Positions 45,683 through 53,348 of a stretch of 64,000 nt of DNA are shown here, one piece after another. Made by a program: the position numbers and the translations under genes. The notes beneath the pieces are model-generated. The model saw only the letters and a list, made by a program, of their open reading frames with translations, was not told the DNA's origin and did no database searches. Position 1 is the first letter of the stretch; each line of letters opens with the position of its first letter. Source of the DNA: UBA4416 sp036676295 (GTDB taxonomy: Bacteria; Bacteroidota; Bacteroidia; B-17B0; Aurantibacillaceae); contig JAKFDE010000030.1 of the NCBI GenBank assembly GCA_036676295.1, positions 62,001 through 126,000 of the forward strand, read 5' to 3'.

Positions 45683-46624
45683 GTGAAAAAACACATTTCT
45701 GTACTAACGCCTTGTTACAACGAAAAGGATAACGTTGAGCCATTAAGTAAGGCTGTAGCTAAAGTTTTTGAAAAACTTCCTCAATATACATACGAGCATA
45801 TTTTCATTGATAACGATTCAACCGATGATACGATAAACGTATTAAGAGAAATTGCTAAAAAAGACAGCAACGTTAAAGTAATATTGAATGCCCGTAATTT
45901 TGGTCATATCCGTTCGCCATTTCATGGTATGTTACAATGCAAAGGAGATGCTGTTGTTTCTTTAGTTGCCGATTTTCAGGATCCGCCGGAGCTGATCGAA
46001 GATTTTTTAAAAAAATGGGAAGAAGGATATAAAATTGTTATTGGAGTAAAGAACCAAAGCAGAGAAAATCCGATGATGTTTGCGGTTAGAAAATTCTTTT
46101 ATAATTTATTAAGCAAAGCATCCGAGGGTAGTGGAGAATCACCGGTTAAAAACTTTACAGGTTTTGGCTTATACGACCAACAGTTCATTTCTGTTTTAAG
46201 AACCTTAGATGATCCATATCCATATTTCAGAGGCTTGATCACAGAGTTAGGATTTAATCGTTTTGAAATTCCTTATACCCAACCACAAAGAGCTTCAGGA
46301 AAAACAAAAAATAACTTTTTCACGCTGTATGATATGGCAATGCTTGGTTTTACTAACCATTCTAAATTGCCATTACGTTTATCAGCATTTATAGGTTTCT
46401 TTTCTGCTATCATCAGCTTTTTAGTAGCCTTAGGTTATTTTGTGTATAAACTGATCTTTTGGGATAATTTTCAGGTTGGGATGGCGCCATTAGTTATTGG
46501 GGTCTTTTTCTTTTCATCGGTTCAATTATTTTTTATTGGAATTATTGGCGAATACATTGGAGCTATTCATACTCAAATTCGTAAACGCCCATTAGTAATT
46601 GAAAAAGAACGAATTAATTTTTAG
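45683..46624 (+). CDS. GtrB/CsbB-type polyprenyl-phosphate glycosyltransferase (GT2)
   Basis: The 313-residue protein starts at GTG 45683 with a GT-A domain. The nucleotide-binding region has LTPCYNEKDNV and DNDSTDDT, the metal-site DFQDPPE lies near residue 97, and RASGKTKNNF follows near 208. Two C-terminal membrane helices (about 235-262 and 270-298) are present. This is the architecture of GtrB, CsbB and ArnC enzymes that load a sugar on undecaprenyl phosphate at the inner membrane face. It is the first gene of the rfbFGH operon (11 bases to rfbF) and could load the sugar that the YfhO-like protein later transfers. Donor identity is inferred from context. Confidence 0.88.
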   Translation: MKKHISVLTPCYNEKDNVEPLSKAVAKVFEKLPQYTYEHIFIDNDSTDDTINVLREIAKKDSNVKVILNARNFGHIRSPFHGMLQCKGDAVVSLVADFQDPPELIEDFLKKWEEGYKIVIGVKNQSRENPMMFAVRKFFYNLLSKASEGSGESPVKNFTGFGLYDQQFISVLRTLDDPYPYFRGLITELGFNRFEIPYTQPQRASGKTKNNFFTLYDMAMLGFTNHSKLPLRLSAFIGFFSAIISFLVALGYFVYKLIFWDNFQVGMAPLVIGVFFFSSVQLFFIGIIGEYIGAIHTQIRKRPLVIEKERINF

Positions 46625-46635
46625 ATAACATATTT

Positions 46636-47415
46636 ATGAAAGTAGTAATTCTTGCGGGAGGACTTGGAACCCGTTTAGCTGAAGAAACAGGAACAAGACC
46701 AAAACCCATGGTAGAAATTGGCGGTAAACCAATTTTATGGCACATTATGAAAATTTATAGTCATTATGGCTTTAATGAATTTGTGATTTGTTTAGGTTAC
46801 AAAGGCTACATGATCAAAGAATACTTTGCAAATTATTTTTTACATCAGAGTGATGTCACATTTGATCTGTCAAAAAATCATATGGAGATCCATAACTCCG
46901 ATTCGGAGAACTGGAAAGTAACTTTAGTAGAAACAGGGGTTAACACTAATACAGCAGGCCGTATCAAACGCATTAAAAAATATGTAGATAACGACGCTTT
47001 TATGTTAACTTATGGAGACGGTGTGGCTAACATTGATATTAATGAATTGATCAAGTTCCATAAAAAAACAGGAAAGTTGGCAACATTAACTTCAGTTCAA
47101 TTACCGGGTCGATTTGGAAGTGTAGAAACAGGTGATAATGGAGTAGTAAATGTATTTCAGGAAAAACCAATGGGAGATGGCATGTGGATCAATGGTGGTT
47201 TTTTTGTACTAGAACCTGGCATTTTTAACTATTTAGAAGGCGAAATGGATGATGTACAATGGGAGAAAAAACCATTAACTGAAATAGCAGACTCAGGAAA
47301 TTTAGCAGCATACAAGCATGAAGGATTTTGGAAATGTATGGATGCGATCAGAGATAAAATAGAATTAGAATCTATGTGGGAATCGACTAGTCCACAATGG
47401 AAAATCTGGAAATAA
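46636..47415 (+). CDS. rfbF: Glucose-1-phosphate cytidylyltransferase
   Basis: RfbF makes CDP-glucose from CTP and glucose-1-phosphate, the first step of the CDP-3,6-dideoxyhexose pathway. The 259-residue length matches the Salmonella and Yersinia enzymes. The N-terminal LAGGLGTRLAEET loop, RPKPMVEIGGKPILWHI, TYGDGVANID (acidic metal site) and the C-terminal GFWKCMDAIRDK are typical of RfbF and set it apart from UDP- or dTDP-forming enzymes. It lies between the GT2 gene (11-base gap) and rfbG (15-base gap) on one strand. Confidence 0.95.
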   Translation: MKVVILAGGLGTRLAEETGTRPKPMVEIGGKPILWHIMKIYSHYGFNEFVICLGYKGYMIKEYFANYFLHQSDVTFDLSKNHMEIHNSDSENWKVTLVETGVNTNTAGRIKRIKKYVDNDAFMLTYGDGVANIDINELIKFHKKTGKLATLTSVQLPGRFGSVETGDNGVVNVFQEKPMGDGMWINGGFFVLEPGIFNYLEGEMDDVQWEKKPLTEIADSGNLAAYKHEGFWKCMDAIRDKIELESMWESTSPQWKIWK

Positions 47416-47430
47416 AATAATTTAAGATCA

Positions 47431-48495
47431 ATGGATTTATTTTCTAATATCTATAAAAATAAAAAAATTCTTTTAACTGGTCATACCGGCTTCAAAGGAT
47501 CCTGGATGGCCATTTGGCTAAAAGAATTAGGAGCTGATGTGTATGGTTATTCTTTAGAACCTTATACTTCTAAAGATAATTTTGTAACAACAGGATTAGA
47601 AAAAAAGATACATCATCACATTGGTGATATCAGAAATAAAGAAGCATTACAAGAGTATTTCAACAAAGTACAACCTGATATAGCATTTCATTTAGCCGCG
47701 CAACCTTTAGTTATTGAATCATATAATAACCCTCATTACAATTACGAAACTAATTTAATGGGAACGGTTAATTTTTTTGAAGCTGTAAGAAATTGTCCTT
47801 CGGTTAAAGCTGCTATTAATGTTACCACAGATAAATGTTACCAGAATAATGAATGGCTTTGGGGCTATCGCGAAAATGATGCGATGGGAGGAGATGATCC
47901 TTATAGCGCTTCCAAAGGTTGTTCAGAATTGATCACCAACTCATACATTAAATCTTTTTTTAGTAAAGATGGAACTGCTCATGTAGCATCCGGTAGAGCA
48001 GGAAATGTGATTGGCGGTGGTGACTGGGCAGAAAATAGAATCATACCGGATATGATTCGTGGTTTAGAAAAAAAACAAACAACTAGCGTTAGAAATCCTC
48101 AATCTGTTAGGCCATGGCAGCATGTGCTTGAACCGGTTTTTGGTTATTTAAAATTGGGAGAAAAATTATTACGTCATGGAAAAGAATTTTCAGGTGGTTG
48201 GAACTTTGGGCCTTCTTCTTATGAAAATTATAGTGTGGGGGATGTCGTTAATGAAATAAAGAAACTGGTTCCTTCTATACAAATAGATACACCTAGTAAT
48301 ACCGAAAAACTACATGAGGCAGGTTTATTAAAATTAGATGTTACCAAAGCCATTAATAAATTGGGTTGGAAACCGAAATTAAATTTTCAGGAAACCATTC
48401 AGTTTACCGTTGATGGATATTTAAAAGAACTGGAAGGAACAAAAGATCTATACGAAAGTAGGGTAGAACAAATTAAAAAATATTGCGAGAAATAG
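47431..48495 (+). CDS. rfbG: CDP-glucose 4,6-dehydratase
   Basis: RfbG converts CDP-glucose to CDP-4-keto-6-deoxyglucose using bound NAD. The 354-residue extended SDR shows LTGHTGFKGSW (about 17-27), FHLAAQPLV, NVTTDKCY with the Thr-Asp-Lys active-site segment and YSASKGCSE with catalytic Tyr and Lys. The combination matches the CDP-glucose enzymes and not RmlB. It is followed two bases after its stop by rfbH, so the pathway genes are in catalytic order F-G-H. Confidence 0.95.
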   Translation: MDLFSNIYKNKKILLTGHTGFKGSWMAIWLKELGADVYGYSLEPYTSKDNFVTTGLEKKIHHHIGDIRNKEALQEYFNKVQPDIAFHLAAQPLVIESYNNPHYNYETNLMGTVNFFEAVRNCPSVKAAINVTTDKCYQNNEWLWGYRENDAMGGDDPYSASKGCSELITNSYIKSFFSKDGTAHVASGRAGNVIGGGDWAENRIIPDMIRGLEKKQTTSVRNPQSVRPWQHVLEPVFGYLKLGEKLLRHGKEFSGGWNFGPSSYENYSVGDVVNEIKKLVPSIQIDTPSNTEKLHEAGLLKLDVTKAINKLGWKPKLNFQETIQFTVDGYLKELEGTKDLYESRVEQIKKYCEK

Positions 48496-48497
48496 TC

Positions 48498-49805
48498 ATG
48501 TCAAAAGCACTAGAAATAAAAACACAGATACATTCTTTGATCGAAGAATATTATAAAGAAGTATTTAAAGAAAAAGAATTTGTTGAGGGAGAATCTTCCG
48601 TTCCGGTAAGTGGAAAAGTATTTGATCATAAAGAGATACAAATGATAACTGATTCTGCATTAGATGCTTGGTTTACAACAGGGCGTTTTAATACTGAGTT
48701 TGAACGAAAATTAGCTAAATACATTAATATAAAATCGGTATTAACCGTTAACTCCGGTTCATCTGCCAACTTAGTTGCCTTTTCGGCATTAACAGCTCAT
48801 GAACTTGGAGATGATGCTATTAAACCTGGCGATGAAGTCATTACTGTTGCGGCATCTTTTCCTACAACAGTCAATCCAATATTGCAGTATGGAGCTATTC
48901 CGGTGTTTTTAGATGTTGATATTCCCACTTATCAAATAGATGTAACTCATTTAGAAAAAGCCTTAAGCCCTAAAACTAAAGCTGTAGTGGTAGCTCACAC
49001 TTTAGGAAACACATTTAATTTAGATGTGATCACTACATTTTGCGAAAAGCATGATCTGTGGTTGATGGAAGATTGTTGCGATGCCTTAGGTGCAACCTAC
49101 AATGGAAAGCACGTAGGGACTTTTGGTGATGTAGCAACATTAAGTTTTTATCCTGCTCATCACATTACCATGGGCGAGGGTGGCGCTGTATTTACATCAA
49201 ACTCTAAATTAAAAACGATCATGGAATCGTTTAGAGATTGGGGGCGTGATTGTTGGTGTGAACCAGGAAAAGATAATACTTGCGGAAAACGTTTTTGTCA
49301 AAAATTAGGTGATCTACCAGAAGGTTATGATCATAAATACATTTACTCTCGTAATGGATTTAATTTAAAGATTACAGATATGCAGGCTGCTCTCGGACTA
49401 GCGCAGTTAGAAAAATTAGATGGATTTGTAGCGGCTAGAAGACGTAACTACGATCTGTTAATGAAAGGTTTAGAAAAACATTCCGATAAATTAATATTGC
49501 CAAAAGCCACAGAAAATGCTAATCCAAGTTGGTTTGGATTTTTAATTACATTAAAAGAGAATGCCGGTATTACCCGTAATGATATTGTTGAAGAATTAAA
49601 TCACAAAAAAGTGGCAACGCGTTTACTATTTGCCGGTGATCTTAGAAAACAACCTTACTTTAAAAACTATACTTACCGAACTGTTGGTGAATTGAAAAAT
49701 ACAGAGATCATTTTAAATAATACGTTCTGGATTGGTGTAACACCAATGATCAATGATGAAATGATAACATACATGTTAAAATGTTTTGATGAGATATTAG
49801 CTTAA
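48498..49805 (+). CDS. rfbH: CDP-4-keto-6-deoxyglucose-3-dehydratase (E1, PLP and [2Fe-2S] enzyme)
   Basis: RfbH removes the C3 hydroxyl of CDP-4-keto-6-deoxyglucose using PMP and an iron-sulfur cluster, giving CDP-4-keto-3,6-dideoxyglucose. The 435-residue product has the defining change from ordinary aminotransferases: His221 in YPAHHITMGEGG stands where they have the PLP lysine. The cluster ligands follow the exact spacing C-X57-C-X1-C-X7-C (Cys194, 252, 254, 262), one position off the Yersinia numbering. I chose ATG 48498, two bases after the rfbG stop; the TTG at 48483 overlaps rfbG. The partner reductase E3 (AscD/DdhD) is not in the window. A terminator follows. Confidence 0.96.
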   Translation: MSKALEIKTQIHSLIEEYYKEVFKEKEFVEGESSVPVSGKVFDHKEIQMITDSALDAWFTTGRFNTEFERKLAKYINIKSVLTVNSGSSANLVAFSALTAHELGDDAIKPGDEVITVAASFPTTVNPILQYGAIPVFLDVDIPTYQIDVTHLEKALSPKTKAVVVAHTLGNTFNLDVITTFCEKHDLWLMEDCCDALGATYNGKHVGTFGDVATLSFYPAHHITMGEGGAVFTSNSKLKTIMESFRDWGRDCWCEPGKDNTCGKRFCQKLGDLPEGYDHKYIYSRNGFNLKITDMQAALGLAQLEKLDGFVAARRRNYDLLMKGLEKHSDKLILPKATENANPSWFGFLITLKENAGITRNDIVEELNHKKVATRLLFAGDLRKQPYFKNYTYRTVGELKNTEIILNNTFWIGVTPMINDEMITYMLKCFDEILA

Positions 49806-49827
49806 TTTCAGTCTAAAATAATTCAAC

Positions 49828-49860
49828 AAAAAAGGTTCACTGTATTAGTGAACCTTTTTT
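49828..49860. terminator. Bidirectional terminator between rfbH and lhgO
   Basis: AAAAAAGGTTCACT pairs perfectly with AGTGAACCTTTTTT around the loop GTATT. It lies between convergent genes and can serve both. Confidence 0.92.
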
Positions 49861-49879
49861 ATTATAAATATAAAGTTAT

Positions 49880-51100
49880 CTAAGCTAACTTAAAATACTC
49901 TTTTGCTTGTTTTGCAATTTCGTTTCCATAAGCCAACGATGCAGTTGCTGCCGGTGACGGTGAATTAATAACGTGCATAGAGTTACCAGAGAATTCGATT
50001 TTGAAATCGTCCAGCATCTCACCTTCAGGCCCCAAAGCCATTGCTCTGATACCACAACGCGCAGGCTCAATATCATCCATTTGTAGATCCGGAATCAGTT
50101 TACGTAAACGATTTAAAAAATAAGCTTTGCTAAATGCACCTCTGTATTCGTCTAAACCAAAACGCCAGTGTTTCCAAAAGAATTTCCAGGTACCTTTAAA
50201 ACCAAAAGCATCTAAAGTATCTCTTAAACTAAATGCTGTTTTGCTATAACCTTCACGGTCAAATACAAATACAGCGTTAGGTCCACATTCCACGCCACCT
50301 TTGATCATACGGGTAAAGTGAACTCCCAAAAACGGAAATTTAGGATTTGGAACGGGATAAATTAAGTTCTTTACTTTACTACGGCCTTTCTCTGTTAGAT
50401 CATAATAATCTCCTCTAAATCCAACAATCGCCGAATCTGTTTTTACATGATCTTTCTTTGTAATTCTATCAGCCTGCAAACCTGCGCAAGAGATAATATA
50501 TTTCCCGTTAAACGTTCCTTTCTCTGTAATAACATCAGTCGTATCACCTTTCTTTTCGAAACCGGTTACTTTATGATCGGTTAAAACTTTGCAGCCGTTA
50601 TTTTTTGCGTGAATCAACTCTACATATTTTCTGGCCACATCTGTATAATCAATAATTCCTGTACATGGCACCCAGATCCCTGCAATTCCTTTGCAATGTG
50701 GTTCTATTTCGCTGATGCGTTTAGAGTCGATCATTTCAATGCCTTCAACGCCATTAGCTATACCGTTGGCAAATACTTTGTTCATGTGTGCCAATTCGCT
50801 TTCTTCGGTGGCTACAATGATTTTTCCGCAAAGATCGTGTGGAATATTATGTTCTTTCACAAATTCCATCAATTCTCTTCTGCCTTCAACACATTTTACA
50901 GCCTTGTAAGAACCCGGTTTATAATAAATTCCTGAGTGAATCACACCGGAGTTATGTCCGGTTTGATGAGCGGCGACTTCCTTTTCTTTTTCAAGAACTA
51001 AAATAGTTTTATTAGGATTTTGATTTGTTAATTTATAGGCAGTTGCCAAACCTACAATTCCTCCTCCAACAACAATTATATCGTAATTTGTATTGCTCAT
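49880..51100 (-). CDS. lhgO: L-2-hydroxyglutarate oxidase/dehydrogenase
   Basis: LhgO oxidises L-2-hydroxyglutarate to 2-oxoglutarate with FAD, feeding electrons to the respiratory chain. The 406-residue length and the FAD-binding GGGIVGLATAYKL (about 12-24), HQTGHNSGVIHSGIYY (about 46-61) and the C-terminal GIRAMALGPEGEM and SPSPAATASLAYG are characteristic of the family (DAO-fold). It is a single gene, divergent from the FAH-family gene, with a -7 element upstream. Nothing links it to the sugar locus on its left. Confidence 0.94.
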   Translation of the reverse strand: MSNTNYDIIVVGGGIVGLATAYKLTNQNPNKTILVLEKEKEVAAHQTGHNSGVIHSGIYYKPGSYKAVKCVEGRRELMEFVKEHNIPHDLCGKIIVATEESELAHMNKVFANGIANGVEGIEMIDSKRISEIEPHCKGIAGIWVPCTGIIDYTDVARKYVELIHAKNNGCKVLTDHKVTGFEKKGDTTDVITEKGTFNGKYIISCAGLQADRITKKDHVKTDSAIVGFRGDYYDLTEKGRSKVKNLIYPVPNPKFPFLGVHFTRMIKGGVECGPNAVFVFDREGYSKTAFSLRDTLDAFGFKGTWKFFWKHWRFGLDEYRGAFSKAYFLNRLRKLIPDLQMDDIEPARCGIRAMALGPEGEMLDDFKIEFSGNSMHVINSPSPAATASLAYGNEIAKQAKEYFKLA

Positions 51101-51122
51101 TTGTAAATGATAGTAAATTTGT

Positions 51123-51130
51123 CAAAAATA
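51123..51130 (-). promoter_or_regulatory. Candidate -7 element for lhgO
   Basis: On the minus strand TATTTTTG matches TAnnTTTG and ends 22 bases before the ATG at 51100. A TTG is present 14 bases further upstream, nearer than usual. Confidence 0.42.
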
Positions 51131-51189
51131 CTAAATTAATTAGTCAATTTGGCGATTCGACAAGGAGACAATGAATAAATAATACAAGC

Positions 51190-51801
51190 ATGAAAATTAT
51201 TTGCATAGGAAGAAATTACGCTGAACACGCAAAGGAATTGAAAAATGAAATTCCAAAAGAACCGGTTTGGTTTATGAAACCCGATACCGCTTTATTAAAA
51301 GATGGTGAACCATTTTATTATCCCGATTTTACAAAAGATCTACATCATGAAATTGAGATCGTTATTAAAATTAATAAAGTAGGCAAACACATTGATGAAC
51401 AATTTGCTCATAAATATTATGATGAAATAGGGCTTGGTATTGACTTTACAGCCAGAGACTTACAAAATTTATGTAAAGAAAAAGGTTTGCCATGGGAACG
51501 AGCAAAAGCATTTGATGGTTCAGCTCCAATTGGCAAATTTATTAAAAAAGAACAATTAGGTGATTTATCCAATATTGCATTTGAATTAAAAATTAATGGT
51601 GAATCTCGTCAGGTTGGAAGTACAAAAGATCTGCTATTTAGTTTTGATAAAGTGATTGCTTACGTTTCTCAATTTGTTACCCTAAAAGTTGGTGATCTGA
51701 TTTATACCGGAACACCTGAAGGAGTTGGGCCAGTAAAGATCGGTGATAAATTACAAGGCTATATGAAAGGTGATCTATTGTTGGAATTTGAAGTGAAATA
51801 G
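51190..51801 (+). CDS. Fumarylacetoacetate hydrolase-family protein (FAHD1-like)
   Basis: The 203-residue protein is the compact FAH fold that binds a divalent metal and cleaves or decarboxylates beta-keto acids such as acylpyruvates or oxaloacetate. The opening MKIICIGRNYAEHAKEL, the metal ligands HHEIE (Glu54, Glu56) and GIDFTARD (Asp85), PWERAKAFDGSAPIG and the closing IYTGTPEGVGP are standard. The short length fits FAHD1/YcgM-type acylpyruvases. The true substrate is not evident. It converges on the YHYH gene with a palindromic repeat between them. Confidence 0.9.
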   Translation: MKIICIGRNYAEHAKELKNEIPKEPVWFMKPDTALLKDGEPFYYPDFTKDLHHEIEIVIKINKVGKHIDEQFAHKYYDEIGLGIDFTARDLQNLCKEKGLPWERAKAFDGSAPIGKFIKKEQLGDLSNIAFELKINGESRQVGSTKDLLFSFDKVIAYVSQFVTLKVGDLIYTGTPEGVGPVKIGDKLQGYMKGDLLLEFEVK

Positions 51802-51805
51802 TCAA

Positions 51806-51875
51806 TGTCACTTCGAGTGATTCGACTTTAGGAAAATTGTATCGAGAAGTGTTCTCGACTTCGCTCGAACTGACA
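51806..51875. repeat. Dispersed palindromic intergenic repeat, copy 1
   Basis: TGTCACTTCGAG (51806-51817) and CTCGAACTGACA (51864-51875) are inverted copies with one mismatch. They enclose a second palindrome CGAGAAGTGTTCTCG (51843-51857). The right part, 51852-51875, is repeated at 62160-62183 with 22 of 24 bases equal. It lies between convergent genes and could form a large hairpin. Confidence 0.65.
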
Positions 51876-51890
51876 TTACTTGGTATTGCC

Positions 51891-51912
51891 ATTTCGAACG
51901 AAGCAAAGAATC
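51891..51912. repeat. Short dispersed-repeat fragment
   Basis: ATTTCGAACGAAG and a following AAAGAATC resemble a short intergenic repeat often seen in Bacteroidota genomes, by memory. It sits next to the palindromic repeat and just before the end of the YHYH gene. Confidence 0.35.
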
Positions 51913-51918
51913 AACATC

Positions 51919-53280
51919 TTATTTCTCGATCACTATCTTTTTATTTAAAACTGTATTGCCTACAGTCATTTTAATAATATATACACCGCTGTATAATTTT
52001 TGTGTATCAAAATAAGCAATGGTGCTTCCCTGATAAATAATTGTTTTTTGAACTAATTTTCCGGTAACATCAAACAATTCAACATCAATGTTCTCTTTAT
52101 TCAAATTGTTTATTTGAATGGCTACCAGATCACTTGCCGGATTTGGAAATACAGTCACGTTCACATTTTCTGTTTCATTTTTAGTAATTCCTGTTGTTGT
52201 GCCTGAGTAGGTTGTTACAGGTTCTGTAATAGAAGTCACTTTTACGGCGACTTTTGTGCCATAAAATGTTGGCCCAACTACATAAGGGTAAGCCGAATTC
52301 CAATGATTGTCAACTGTTGCAAAATAGCAGTAAATACCATTTGGATACTCAGGTGTTTTACAAAATCTGCCGTTATGTTCATCTAAATAATCAGGCGTCA
52401 ATGTAGACGTTGCATTGTATTGATAATCTTCTCTAAACGTTCCTAAAGGATATGTTGTACTAACATTAGGGCCAGCAGTTACTGTGGCACCAGTGTAATA
52501 TGTATTTCTTACCGTAATATTTCTTAAACTAAAGCTTGATTTCATTCTCACAATTCCGCCTGTTCCATCTGTATTTTTGTAACCATAAGCTCCATAAATA
52601 GGGAAACCATCATACGCATAACCAATTAATGGGGAGTGAACGGTTGAATCAATAGCATACAATCCATCAGCCACATATAAATTACAAACGTTTGATATAA
52701 CCGTTAGATCTAAATTGTAAGCACTTGGATTTTGATGGTGATGATAATTTCCCATAGCAGGATGTCCTTTTGAACAATCAAAACCGGCTCTTTCAGCAAC
52801 AATGGCATCTCTGTTCCAAACACCATCTCCGGTTCCACCTAACGGGCCACCAGCCATTGCACCTGTCGAATTTTTCCAGGATACTCCATCGCGGTAATCA
52901 AATAAGGCAACACCATTAATAAAAACACCAATATTACCCGCATTTGTATTAGTTAATGTTCCGGTGTTTTGTTGTGGTGTTAAAGGAAATTTAAAAATAG
53001 CATTTTGATTAGATGCTAATGAAGGATTGCCATCTAAAAAAGGACCTGTTACATACGCCGGTATGCCTTGTGTACTTACATATACATAATTGGTTGAATA
53101 TTGAACCGTTTGAACATTGGCTGAATACGTATCTGTAATTGGCGTTGAATTTCCTGATACATAATGTCGACCAACAATGCCTGTTGTATTACGTAGCCAG
53201 GATGAAATAGCAGGGTTTGTTTGTGAAAGAGCAACTACGCTACCCGATAACAACAAAGTTGTAATGATTGATTTTTTCAT
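51919..53280 (-). CDS. YHYH-domain protein with type A T9SS sorting domain
   Basis: The 453-residue secreted protein has a signal peptide (ending near residue 20) and a YHYH domain (about 90-330) with GNYHHHQNP, PLIGYAYDGFPIYGAYG and RFCKTPEYPNGIYCYF, the His/Tyr/Cys pattern of that family. A type A T9SS sorting domain (about 375-453: VTVFPNPASDLVAI, DVTGKLVQK, YSGVYIIKMTV) closes the chain. It should therefore be exported through SprA. The YHYH family has no known function, but the clustered His and acidic residues could bind metal. It lies 68 bases after the di-haem enzyme gene on the same strand, so it may be the last gene of that operon. Confidence 0.86.
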   Translation of the reverse strand: MKKSIITTLLLSGSVVALSQTNPAISSWLRNTTGIVGRHYVSGNSTPITDTYSANVQTVQYSTNYVYVSTQGIPAYVTGPFLDGNPSLASNQNAIFKFPLTPQQNTGTLTNTNAGNIGVFINGVALFDYRDGVSWKNSTGAMAGGPLGGTGDGVWNRDAIVAERAGFDCSKGHPAMGNYHHHQNPSAYNLDLTVISNVCNLYVADGLYAIDSTVHSPLIGYAYDGFPIYGAYGYKNTDGTGGIVRMKSSFSLRNITVRNTYYTGATVTAGPNVSTTYPLGTFREDYQYNATSTLTPDYLDEHNGRFCKTPEYPNGIYCYFATVDNHWNSAYPYVVGPTFYGTKVAVKVTSITEPVTTYSGTTTGITKNETENVNVTVFPNPASDLVAIQINNLNKENIDVELFDVTGKLVQKTIIYQGSTIAYFDTQKLYSGVYIIKMTVGNTVLNKKIVIEK

Positions 53281-53348
53281 ATTTTATTTTTAATGTTTGA
53301 AATGTGCTGTTTAAGTATTAGACGATTAAAAAATTATAATCCTTCGCA

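Noticed and set aside
48483..48497. TTG start for rfbH overlapping rfbG
   Set aside because: An ATG at 48498 directly after the rfbG stop gives the usual length and places the Cys and His motifs one residue from the Yersinia numbering.
39205..49805. The sugar locus as a recently acquired island
   Set aside because: I see no change in base composition or codon use, no integrase, tRNA, IS or direct repeats at its edges; O-antigen-type loci are often mobile but the sequence gives no direct sign here.
50609..50935. Open frames on the plus strand
   Set aside because: They are antisense to lhgO, which is a full-length conserved gene.
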